Source: Candidatus Competibacteraceae bacterium | GTDB taxonomy: Bacteria; Pseudomonadota; Gammaproteobacteria; Competibacterales; Competibacteraceae | NCBI GenBank assembly: GCA_020445005.1 | Contig: JAGRHM010000411.1 | Span: 1-7,986 of the forward strand | Direction: 5' to 3' | Length of the DNA: 7,986 bases | Shown: positions 1 to 6,082 of the stretch, piece after piece | Position numbering within the stretch: the stretch's first letter is position 1 | How the letters are laid out: the number at the start of each line of letters is the position of its first letter | The notes under the pieces: model-generated | What the model saw: only the letters and a program-made list of their open reading frames with translations | Told to the model about the DNA's origin: nothing | Databases searched by the model: none | Made by a program: the position numbers and the translations under genes

Positions 1-25
1 TGACCTCGAAGCCTGAAGGTTGGCG

Positions 26-42
26 CGTTTCAAAATGAAACG
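26..42. promoter_or_regulatory. Operator dyad 1, perfect 7-bp inverted repeat
   Basis: The sequence reads CGTTTCA-AAA-TGAAACG, a perfect dyad with 7-bp arms and a 3-bp spacer centred at 34. It lies about 183 bp upstream of the transcription start predicted from the sigma-54 element. That is a usual place for an upstream activator sequence of a bacterial enhancer-binding protein. The protein that binds is unknown. An operator for a gene left of the window is the alternative. Confidence 0.55.
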
Positions 43-56
43 TGATGAAATTGCTC

Positions 57-73
57 TGTTTCAAATTGAAATA
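57..73. promoter_or_regulatory. Operator dyad 2, same motif 31 bp from dyad 1
   Basis: The sequence TGTTTCA-AAT-TGAAATA has the same architecture as dyad 1: TTTCA and TGAAA arms around a 3-bp spacer, with one mismatch in the extended 7-bp arms. It is centred at 65, which is 31 bp or about three helical turns from dyad 1, so both sites face the same side of the helix. A further TGAAA half-site lies between them at 45-49. Paired, phased dyads suggest cooperative binding of one regulator. Confidence 0.5.
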
Positions 74-190
74 CTCATTTATTTGTTTTTTGTTATTTAC
101 AATTAATAAATATTAGGTATGTTTTTGTTTTCTTACAATCTGATTGATTCCCACCTGATCAATAAGGATAAAAGACCTCAAAAAACTCCA

Positions 191-206
191 TGGCCTGGAT
201 TTTGCT
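191..206 (+). promoter_or_regulatory. Sigma-54 (RpoN) -24/-12 promoter candidate
   Basis: TGGCCTGGATTTTGCT matches the sigma-54 consensus (TGGCACG, four bases, TTGCW) at nearly every informative position. The two invariant elements are GG at 192-193 and GC at 204-205, with exactly 10 bases between them. The mismatches are A to C and C to T in the -24 block. Transcription would start near 217, giving a leader of about 80 nt before the XRE gene. Sigma-54 promoters need an enhancer-binding activator, which fits the two dyads upstream. A sigma-70 promoter nearer the gene (for example CATAAT at 264-269) cannot be excluded but is weaker. Confidence 0.6.
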
Positions 207-295
207 GATTAAGCGCTGAGCAGTAAATGATTTCCGGTTTGAGTGCGAGCCGTTATCTAAGTACATAATAATACTGATAATTTAAAGGTGAGGCC

Positions 296-646
296 ATGGT
301 CTTTGGAATGTATGCCCGGCAGCTTCGCGAGCGCCATCGCAGAGTCAGCAAACGCTATTCAATACGACAAATTGCTTTGAGAGTCGGTATGGAACCCGCT
401 TATCTCAGCAGGATCGAACGCGGCGATACGCCGCCGCCATCGGAGCAGGCGATTCGGCGCCTGGCGGTGGAATTAGGAGAAGATGCCGATTTTTTGCTGG
501 GGTTGGCGGGCAAGGTTGCGTCGGATGTCTGTGAAATCATTACGAGCAGGCCAATCCTGTTCGCTGAATTGATCCGTTGCCTGAGTGATGTCCCGGATGA
601 ACAATTGACGACGTTGGTGATTAAAATTCGCAACAATGAGTGCTGA
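296..646 (+). CDS. XRE-family helix-turn-helix transcriptional regulator
   Basis: This is a small DNA-binding regulator of 116 residues. The HTH_3/XRE domain spans about residues 6-70, with the helix-turn-helix around 22-42 (SIRQIALRVGMEPAYLSRIERG). A short C-terminal tail with the pattern RPILFAELIRCLSDVPDEQL follows. From memory, similar tails occur in a family of stand-alone XRE regulators, where they may serve dimerisation. There is no peptidase or ligand domain. The ATG at 296 is preceded by AAAGGTGAGG at 284-293; an ATG at 308 is a possible alternative. A sigma-54 element lies about 90 bp upstream, so expression may depend on an enhancer-binding activator. The gene stands alone: the next gene is convergent and a hairpin lies between them. 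The target genes are unknown; autoregulation is possible but no operator overlapping the start was recognised. Confidence 0.85.
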   Translation: MVFGMYARQLRERHRRVSKRYSIRQIALRVGMEPAYLSRIERGDTPPPSEQAIRRLAVELGEDADFLLGLAGKVASDVCEIITSRPILFAELIRCLSDVPDEQLTTLVIKIRNNEC

Positions 647-679
647 ATTTCCTGATAATCCCTCCGTACAAACCACACT

Positions 680-764
680 CCATAGCCTGGGTGTTTAGCA
701 GCTAGGCCGTGGAATCCAGGCTTCTTCGGAATTTCACTGCGCTTTTTCCAGGCTATGGCTTTTT
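680..764 (+). terminator. 79-bp inverted repeat with T-run, likely terminator between convergent genes
   Basis: A perfect 11-bp inverted repeat, CCATAGCCTGG at 680-690 and CCAGGCTATGG at 748-758, is followed by a T-run at 760-764 on the plus strand. The 57-nt interior can fold further: GTGGAAT at 709-715 pairs with ATTTCAC at 731-737, with one G-U pair. CCAGGC at 716-721 can also pair with the left arm, so two folds compete. It ends at the stop codon of the minus-strand yadG-like gene and follows the XRE gene by 34 bp, so it probably ends XRE transcription. The long interior is unusual for an intrinsic terminator, and a repeat-family element is the alternative. Confidence 0.5.
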
Positions 765-1689
765 ATTCAGGTTGAATCTTGTCGACCAGTCGCAGAAACA
801 ACTCTTCCAGTCGATTCGCTTTGTTGCGCAAGCTGGATACTTCAATGCCCTGCGCCGATAGTTGTTGAAACAGGGCGTTGACGCCCCGTTCCTTGGCGAC
901 ATCCACTTCCAGGGTCAGCTCATCCAGCCGGCGCAGCGGATAACCGGGAATATCAGGCGTTCCGCTTAGAGGGTAATGCAGGTTGAGCACAAAGGTTTCC
1001 AACTGCAGCCGATTTAGCAAGGTCTGCATTCGAGTATTTTCGACGATCTGACCCCGGTCAATGATCGCAATATGGCGGCACAGGCTTTCCGCTTCTTCCA
1101 GATAGTGCGTGGTCAAAATAATCGTCACCCCGCGACCGTTGATTTCCCGTAGAAAATCCCACATCGAGCGGCGAATCTCGATATCCACTCCGGCGGTCGG
1201 CTCGTCCAGAATCAGCAATTTCGGTTCATGCACCAGCGCCCGGGCGATCATCAGCCGGCGCTTCATGCCGCCGGATAACTCGCGCGCCATTTGTCGGCGT
1301 TTGTCCCACAAACCCAGTTGCTTGAGATAGGTCTCAGCGCGCTGACGGGCCAAGTCGCGGGGCAGGCCATAGTAGCCTGCCTGATTAATCACGATCTCGG
1401 CCACCGGCTCGAACTGATTGAAATTAAACTCCTGCGGCACCAAGCCAATGCAGCGTTTCGCCGCAGACAGCTCATGATCGAGATCATGACCAAATACCTG
1501 CGCCGCGCCACCCGTCTTACGGACCAGGGAGCAGATGATGCCAATAGTGGTGGACTTGCCGGCGCCATTGGGACCCAGCAAGGCAAAGAATTCGCCTTCT
1601 ACAACATCGAGGTCAATGCTACGCAGTGCTTCGAAGCCATTTGCGTAGGTTTTGCGTAAATCACGCAGGGTCAGGGCTGCGGTAGTCAT
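763..1689 (-). CDS. yadG: YadG-like ABC transporter ATP-binding protein
   Basis: This is the ATPase subunit of an ABC-2-type exporter. It would act at the cytoplasmic face of the inner membrane and needs a YadH-type permease. In the 308-residue form it shows Walker A GPNGAGKST (39-47), Q-loop Q86, signature LSGGMKRRL (138-146), Walker B LLILDEP (158-164), and the H-loop histidine in LTTHYLEEAE (H195). The YadG-type C-terminal extension ends in RNKANRLEELFLRLV. It matches E. coli YadG closely in my memory, including IGIICSLVRKT and EFNFNQFEPV. The substrate is unknown. I chose ATG 1689 because homology starts there; a GTG at 1752 would add 21 unrelated residues and overlap the divergent promoter region. 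No permease gene follows: the next gene downstream is convergent. The partner must be elsewhere or lost. The family call is firm; function without a partner is uncertain. Confidence 0.9.
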   Translation of the reverse strand: MTTAALTLRDLRKTYANGFEALRSIDLDVVEGEFFALLGPNGAGKSTTIGIICSLVRKTGGAAQVFGHDLDHELSAAKRCIGLVPQEFNFNQFEPVAEIVINQAGYYGLPRDLARQRAETYLKQLGLWDKRRQMARELSGGMKRRLMIARALVHEPKLLILDEPTAGVDIEIRRSMWDFLREINGRGVTIILTTHYLEEAESLCRHIAIIDRGQIVENTRMQTLLNRLQLETFVLNLHYPLSGTPDIPGYPLRRLDELTLEVDVAKERGVNALFQQLSAQGIEVSSLRNKANRLEELFLRLVDKIQPE

Positions 1690-1767
1690 ACATGGAATTC
1701 CATTATCAGGGCGACTAATCTTCACTGAAAATGCTGTCGGAAGTGAAACCACGAGGAAGGATCAAAC
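1690..1767. promoter_or_regulatory. Divergent promoter region between yadG and the CoA-transferase operon
   Basis: These 78 bp must hold the start signals for both the minus-strand yadG-like gene and the plus-strand operon. A perfect 12-bp palindrome, ATGGAATTCCAT, lies at 1692-1703, directly before the yadG start, and could be an operator or chance. A strong Shine-Dalgarno, GAGGAAGGA at 1753-1761, precedes the operon's first ATG by 6 nt. I could not pick a convincing sigma-70 or sigma-54 promoter for either direction. Confidence 0.4.
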
Positions 1768-3054
1768 ATGGTCAATGAAAACAACGAACCCGACGATATT
1801 ACTCCATCCGAAGCTCCGACGTTGAATCCAGCGCCGCAGGTTGACCTGGAAACCGCAAAATTGCCGATGGAGGGCGTCCGGGTCATCGACCTGGGCACTT
1901 TCCTGGCTGGCCCCTACGCGGCGTCGATTCTCGGCGAATTCGGCGCCGAGGTTTTCAAGGTCGAACATCCTATCGCCGGCGATCCGATGCGGCGGTTTGG
2001 CACCGCGACCAAACGCCACGACGCGACGCTGGCCTGGCTGAGCGAAGCCCGTAACCGTAAATCAGTCACTATCGACCTGCGCCAGCCGGAAGGCGTGCAA
2101 CTGTTTTTGCGCCTGATCGAGAAGTCGGATGTGCTCATTGAGAACTTCCGGCCTGGGACCATGGAGGAATGGGGTCTGAGTTGGCAGGAGTTGAGTGAGG
2201 CCAATCCGGGCCTGGTTTATCTGCGGGTGTCTGGGTATGGGCAAACGGGACCCTACCGGCGCCGTTCCGGTTTCGCGCATATTGCCCATGCCTTCGGCGG
2301 TTTGTCCTATCTGGCTGGATTTCCGGGCGAGACGCCGGTGGTGCCGGGCACCGCGCCGCTGGGTGACTATATATCGAGTATCTATGGCGCAATTGGCATT
2401 CTACTGGCCTTGCGGCACCGGGAACTGAGCGGGCGTGGCCAGATTGTCGATATTGGCATCTACGAAGCGGTCTTCCGGCAACTGGATGAAATCGCGGCAT
2501 CCTATGGCCTGTTCGGCAAGGTGCGCGAACGGGAAGGCTCGGGCAGCTTTGTCGCCGTGCCGCACGGTCATTTCCGCACGAAGGACGATAAATGGATCGC
2601 CATTGCCTGCACCACCGACAAGATGTTCGAGCGCCTGGCCGAGGCAATGGAGCAACCGGAACTGGCCTCTTCCAGTCTGTACGGTCCGCAACGCCAGCGG
2701 CTAGCGGCGCGCGATGAGGTCAACCGCATCGTCATCGAATGGGTGGGGTCGCTGAATCGCGCCGAGGTGCTGGAGCGGTGTCTGAACTGCGAAGTTCCGG
2801 TGGGCAAGGTCAACAGCATCGCCGATATTTTTGAGGACGAGCATTTTCAGGCGCGCGGCAATCTGGCGCGAATCAACGAAGACGGTCTGGGCGAAGTAGT
2901 CGTGCCCAACGTCGTGCCCACCCTGTCGGCAACGCCAGGGCGCATCGCCAATTTGGGGCCAACCCTGGGCAATGCGACCTACGAAGTGATGCGGGAATTG
3001 TTGGGGCTGACCGCCGATGACATCAAGCGGCTGCGGCAACGGAGGATTATTTGA
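1768..3054 (+). CDS. smtA: Class III (CaiB/BaiF) CoA-transferase, SmtA-like
   Basis: This family III CoA-transferase has 428 residues and is probably the first subunit of a succinyl-CoA:(S)-malate/citramalate CoA-transferase. The CaiB/BaiF fold starts near residue 33 ([19 protein letters not shown]). Conserved blocks are [38 protein letters not shown] and SGYGQTGPY. The expected catalytic aspartate, which forms the acyl anhydride, is D200 in PLGDYISS. The family C-terminal block ([21 protein letters not shown]) is present, so the protein looks complete. A tail of about 32 residues, acidic and proline-rich, precedes the domain; the strong Shine-Dalgarno at 1753-1761 supports including it. It is first in the operon and its stop overlaps the start region of its paralogue. 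Family membership is certain. The SmtA assignment rests on resemblance to the Chloroflexus pair and on the neighbours. Confidence 0.85.
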   Translation: MVNENNEPDDITPSEAPTLNPAPQVDLETAKLPMEGVRVIDLGTFLAGPYAASILGEFGAEVFKVEHPIAGDPMRRFGTATKRHDATLAWLSEARNRKSVTIDLRQPEGVQLFLRLIEKSDVLIENFRPGTMEEWGLSWQELSEANPGLVYLRVSGYGQTGPYRRRSGFAHIAHAFGGLSYLAGFPGETPVVPGTAPLGDYISSIYGAIGILLALRHRELSGRGQIVDIGIYEAVFRQLDEIAASYGLFGKVREREGSGSFVAVPHGHFRTKDDKWIAIACTTDKMFERLAEAMEQPELASSSLYGPQRQRLAARDEVNRIVIEWVGSLNRAEVLERCLNCEVPVGKVNSIADIFEDEHFQARGNLARINEDGLGEVVVPNVVPTLSATPGRIANLGPTLGNATYEVMRELLGLTADDIKRLRQRRII

Positions 3055-3056
3055 TC

Positions 3057-4277
3057 ATGACCGACCATAACAAGACCGAATTGCCGCTGGCCGGAATTCG
3101 GGTCATCGACGTGGCAACCGTGATTGCCGGACCCTACTGCGCCGGCATCCTCGGGGAATTTGGGGCTGAAGTGCTAAAGGTCGAACATCCCATTGGCGGT
3201 GATCCCCTGCGTAAATTTGGTACGCCGACGGCGCGCGGCGATACCCTGACCTGGATGAGCGAGGGGCGTAACAAGAAATCGGTGACCGTGGATTTGCACC
3301 GCCCGGAAGGTGTGGAAATTTTCAAGAACCTGGTGCGACAATCAGATGTGGTTTGCGAAAATTTCCGTCCTGGCACTTTGGAAAAGTGGGGCATCGGCTG
3401 GGAAGCGTTGCGCGAAGTGAATCCCGGCTTGATCATGCTTCGAGTCACGGGTTATGGCCAGACCGGCCCCTACAAGGATCGACCGGGTTTTGCCCGGGTC
3501 GCCCACGCCGTGGGCGGCATCGCCTATCTATCCGGAATGCCCAAGGGTACGCCGGTAACGCCGGGATCGACCACATTGGGGGATTATTTGACCGGGTTGT
3601 ATGGATGCCTTGGGGTATTGATGGCCTTGCGCCATCGGGAGATGACCGGTGAAGGTCAGTATGTGGACGCCGCCTTGTATGAATCGGTGTTCCGTTGCAC
3701 CGATGAACTCGCGCCGGCTTATAGCATGTTCGGCATGGTGCGGGAGCGGCATGGGCCAACCCACAACGACTTCGCCTGTCCCTATGGGCATTTTCCCACC
3801 AAGGATGGCAAGTGGATCGCCATCGCCTGCGCAACCGATAAGCTTTTCGAGCGTCTGGCCAGCGCCATGGGCCGACCAGAACTGGCTTCGTCCAGCCTGT
3901 ACGGCGATCAAAAGACCCGGCTGGAGAACCGCCACGATGTGAACGAGATTGTCCGAGACTGGTGCGGTTCGCTGAATCGTGAGGACATTCTGCAACGCTG
4001 TTTCGCAACGGGCGCGCCGGCGGGACCATTGAACAACATCGCTGATATTTTCGGCGACCGCCAGTTCCACGCCCGCCGCAATCTGACTGCTATTGACGAG
4101 CCGGATCTGGGCGAGACCATTATCGTGCCGACGACGATTCCCCGCCTGTCGGAGACGCCGGGAGAAATTCGGCATCTCGGCCCCAAACTGGGCGAACATA
4201 CGGAAGAAGTGTTGACCGGCCTGCTCGGCATGGACGAACAGCAAATCGCCGAGTTGAAAAGAAAGCGGGTGGTGTAA
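3057..4277 (+). CDS. smtB: Class III (CaiB/BaiF) CoA-transferase, SmtB-like
   Basis: This is the second CoA-transferase, 406 residues, paralogous to its upstream neighbour along the full length. It shares blocks such as [38 protein letters not shown] and [17 protein letters not shown]. The catalytic aspartate is D176 in TLGDYLTG, so both paralogues look active. Many stretches ([42 protein letters not shown]) agree with Chloroflexus SmtB as I remember it. There SmtA and SmtB form one succinyl-CoA:malate CoA-transferase that also accepts citramalate. The start is debatable. ATG 3057 begins where the family begins but lies 11 nt after GGAGG (3041-3045). TTG 3051 lies 5 nt after it, overlaps the upstream stop, and adds only two residues. 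Translational coupling is likely either way. Other succinyl-CoA-dependent acid activation is the alternative function. Confidence 0.88.
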   Translation: MTDHNKTELPLAGIRVIDVATVIAGPYCAGILGEFGAEVLKVEHPIGGDPLRKFGTPTARGDTLTWMSEGRNKKSVTVDLHRPEGVEIFKNLVRQSDVVCENFRPGTLEKWGIGWEALREVNPGLIMLRVTGYGQTGPYKDRPGFARVAHAVGGIAYLSGMPKGTPVTPGSTTLGDYLTGLYGCLGVLMALRHREMTGEGQYVDAALYESVFRCTDELAPAYSMFGMVRERHGPTHNDFACPYGHFPTKDGKWIAIACATDKLFERLASAMGRPELASSSLYGDQKTRLENRHDVNEIVRDWCGSLNREDILQRCFATGAPAGPLNNIADIFGDRQFHARRNLTAIDEPDLGETIIVPTTIPRLSETPGEIRHLGPKLGEHTEEVLTGLLGMDEQQIAELKRKRVV

Positions 4278-4282
4278 CTGAT

Positions 4283-5125
4283 ATGAGCGAAGTCAATCTA
4301 CAGGACTGGGTCGGCAAAACCGAACAGGTAAAGGATCGCATTTATCTAACGCCGGTCAGGGCACTGGCCCTGACCTTGGATCATCCGCAGCTTGCCGTCG
4401 AAGAAGGCGCGCCTTTACCGGAAATCTGGCACTGGTTGTATTTCCTGCCCCTAGTCGCCCAGTCGGAAATCGGCGTCGACGGCCATCCTCGGCGCGGCGG
4501 TTTCCTGCCGCCGATTGCTTTGGAAAGGAGAATGTGGGCCAGCGGGCGACTGGTTTTTTACCAGGATGTGCGGATTGGCGAAGAAATCACCAAAACGTCG
4601 GAGATTCTCAAGATTTCTGAGAAGGAAGGCAAAGCCGGCAAAATGGTTTTCGTGACGGTCAAGCACTCGATCAGTTCGGCCAGAGGCGTAGCGATTGATG
4701 AAGAACAGAATATCGTCTATTTGCCAATGCCCAAGACCTACGTTCCCGCACCGCCGAATCCCGCACCGGAAGACTTGGCGTGGCAAGAGGAGTATGCGGT
4801 CGATCCGGTGCTGCTGTTTCGCTTTTCCGCATTGACCTTCAATGCTCACCGTATTCACTACGACATCAACTATGCCGCCGAAGTGGAAAAATATCCTGGT
4901 CTGGTGGTGCATGGCCCCTTGCAGGCGTTGTTGCTGCTGGAGTCAGCGCGCAAAAAAAATCCCGGTCGCAAACCGGCCCACTATGAATTCAGGGCGGTTC
5001 GACCGCTTTTTGCGTTCGATCAAGTGCGTCTGGGTGGCCGATCCAGATCCGATGGTGGTCATGATCTCTATGCGATCAACACCGAGGGCAATATGACCAT
5101 GCAGGCAACCGTATCCTGGAGATGA
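4283..5125 (+). CDS. meh: Mesaconyl-C4-CoA hydratase (Meh)-like MaoC-family protein
   Basis: This is a double hot-dog-fold hydratase of 280 residues. The N-terminal half (about 1-150) is the FAS1-like/MaoC N domain, with HWLYFLPLVAQSEIGVDGHPRRGGFLPP. The C-terminal half carries the active-site segment FNAHRIHYDINYA (187-199, with H189, R190, H192 and D194), then YPGLVVHGPL (204-213). This pattern is shared by HTD2/Meh/itaconyl-CoA-hydratase-type proteins. The likely reaction is hydration of mesaconyl-C4-CoA to (S)-citramalyl-CoA. Its place after smtAB and before a malyl/citramalyl-CoA lyase matches the smtA-smtB-meh grouping of Chloroflexus. ATG 4283 follows the upstream stop by 5 nt; GGTGG just upstream is a weak ribosome site, so coupling probably matters. 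Itaconyl-CoA hydratase is the closest alternative, since the two activities belong to related proteins. Confidence 0.82.
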   Translation: MSEVNLQDWVGKTEQVKDRIYLTPVRALALTLDHPQLAVEEGAPLPEIWHWLYFLPLVAQSEIGVDGHPRRGGFLPPIALERRMWASGRLVFYQDVRIGEEITKTSEILKISEKEGKAGKMVFVTVKHSISSARGVAIDEEQNIVYLPMPKTYVPAPPNPAPEDLAWQEEYAVDPVLLFRFSALTFNAHRIHYDINYAAEVEKYPGLVVHGPLQALLLLESARKKNPGRKPAHYEFRAVRPLFAFDQVRLGGRSRSDGGHDLYAINTEGNMTMQATVSWR

Positions 5126-5130
5126 AGAAC

Positions 5131-6048
5131 ATGAGCGAGAGACTGGAGCGTTCGGTATTGCTGGTTCCGGCATCCAATTGGGGCATGATTCAGAAAACGG
5201 CGGCTTCAAAGGCGGATGCGGTCTGCATCGATCTGGAAGATGCAGTGACGGTGGATGAAAAAGAGGCCAGCCGGGCGAACGTGGCGCGCGCCTTCAAGGA
5301 ACTGGATTTCGGCGATAAACTGCGCATGTACCGGATCAATGGTCTGGACACCCACTACGCTTACCGCGATTTGATCGAGGTCGTGGAAGCCGCCGGGGAT
5401 TGCATTGACTTGATCGTCGTGCCGAAAGTGAACCGTCCGGAAGATGTGTACGTAGTGGAAACCCTGCTCACGCAAATTGAGAGTTACCGGGGGTTTGCGC
5501 GGCCCATCGGCATTGAAGCATTGATTGAAACCGCGTCGGGCTGTGTCAATATCCGGGACATCGCCGCTTGCTCTACCCGGCTGGAGGGCTTTATTTACGG
5601 TCCCGGCGATTATGCGGCCTCGGTGCGGATGCCGATGGAATCTATCGGCGAACTGGACGAAAACGATGCCGTATATCCCGGCCACCGCTGGCATCACGTC
5701 ATGCATTCCATCGTTACCGCTGCCCGCGCCTATAACAAGCGCGCTATCGACGGGCCGTTTGCCGGGATCAAAAACCCGGAAGGGTTGGCGCAAGCCTGTA
5801 AAATCGCCCGCGCGATGGGTTTCGACGGTAAATGGTGCATTCATCCCAGCCAAATCGATTTAGCGAATCAAACCTTTGTGCCTTCGGAAAAGGAGCTGGC
5901 TTGGGCGCAAACGGTCTTGAGTGAGTATGAGCGGGCAAGGCAGGAAGGCCGGGGCGCGCTCAGCGTCAAGGGCAAGATGATCGACGTTGCTTCGCTGCGG
6001 ATGTGTCAAACCACAGTGGAGCGGGCGCGGCTGGCGGGGTTGTTGTAG
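5131..6048 (+). CDS. Malyl-CoA/(S)-citramalyl-CoA lyase-type HpcH/HpaI aldolase
   Basis: This CoA-ester lyase of the citrate-lyase-beta/HpcH-HpaI TIM-barrel family has 305 residues. Counted from ATG 5122 (three residues upstream), the features are VCIDLEDAV (34-42), the CoA/substrate arginine R71 in YRINGLDT, metal ligands E136 (ALIETASG) and D163 (YGPGDYAAS), and YPGHRWHHVMHSIVTAARA and AIDGPF (185-213). WCIHPSQI follows at 238-245, and the lid aspartate D288 in GKMIDVAS. The YPGHRW/AIDGPF signature favours the malyl-CoA/methylmalyl-CoA/citramalyl-CoA group. Products would be acetyl-CoA with pyruvate or glyoxylate. ATG 5131 is preferred because GGAGA at 5118-5122 is well spaced for it; ATG 5122 overlaps the meh stop as ATGA. 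It is somewhat shorter than the Chloroflexus enzyme as I recall it. Its last 48 bp are duplicated at 7307-7354. Substrate preference is inferred from neighbours. Confidence 0.85.
   Translation: MSERLERSVLLVPASNWGMIQKTAASKADAVCIDLEDAVTVDEKEASRANVARAFKELDFGDKLRMYRINGLDTHYAYRDLIEVVEAAGDCIDLIVVPKVNRPEDVYVVETLLTQIESYRGFARPIGIEALIETASGCVNIRDIAACSTRLEGFIYGPGDYAASVRMPMESIGELDENDAVYPGHRWHHVMHSIVTAARAYNKRAIDGPFAGIKNPEGLAQACKIARAMGFDGKWCIHPSQIDLANQTFVPSEKELAWAQTVLSEYERARQEGRGALSVKGKMIDVASLRMCQTTVERARLAGLL
6001..6048 (+). repeat. 48-bp direct repeat, copy 1 (3' end of the lyase gene)
   Basis: This copy is the last 15 codons and stop of the lyase gene, encoding MCQTTVERARLAGLL. It matches 7307-7354 at 46 of 48 positions, in the same orientation and 1306 bp away. 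The differences are A6015 versus G7321 and G6045 versus A7351. Both are third-codon changes that keep Thr and Leu. Identity stops abruptly on both sides. Confidence 0.95.
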
Positions 6049-6082
6049 TGTGCGTTTGGGGTAGAGGGTAATGCACTCAGCC
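6049..6082. other. Short spacer between lyase stop and AlbA_2 gene stop
   Basis: The lyase (plus) and the AlbA_2 gene (minus) converge across 34 bp. I see no hairpin or T-run, so neither gene has a recognisable intrinsic terminator here. ATGCACTCAG at 6071-6080 recurs as ATGCACTCGG at 7294-7303 on the other side of the AlbA_2 gene (9 of 10 bases), leaving the gene tightly bracketed by this short direct repeat. Confidence 0.5.

Larger units (their letters stand above)
1..295. other. AT-rich non-coding control region upstream of the XRE regulator gene
   Basis: No credible gene is seen in these 295 bases. The part from about 70 to 180 is strikingly AT-rich, with runs of T and A, unlike the GC-rich coding DNA of the rest of the window. 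At its left are two inverted repeats (26-42 and 57-73). At 191-206 is a sigma-54-type -24/-12 element, and at 284-293 a ribosome binding site. The AT-rich middle would suit DNA bending between an upstream activator and the promoter. I looked for the IHF consensus and found only imperfect matches, so IHF binding is unproven. The upstream gene lies outside the window, and the region may also serve a divergent promoter there. Confidence 0.6.

Noticed and set aside
120..180. IHF binding site between the dyads and the sigma-54 element
   Set aside because: The nearest candidates, around 136-150 and 157-170, miss the consensus by a wrong spacer or mismatched core bases, so no site is called.
1291..1659. 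Plus-strand open frame of 122 codons opposite yadG
   Set aside because: It is antisense to the most conserved ABC motifs and has no family resemblance or ribosome site of note.
1690..1752. Extended yadG start at GTG 1752
   Set aside because: The added 21 residues do not resemble the family's N-terminus, and the extension would run through most of the short divergent promoter region. ATG 1689 fits the family start.
3528..4244. Long minus-strand open frame of 238 codons opposite the SmtB-like gene
   Set aside because: It lies wholly opposite a clear CoA-transferase gene, shows no recognisable domain, and has the composition of a GC-rich coding shadow. The same holds for 3445-4029 and 5206-5853 on the minus strand.
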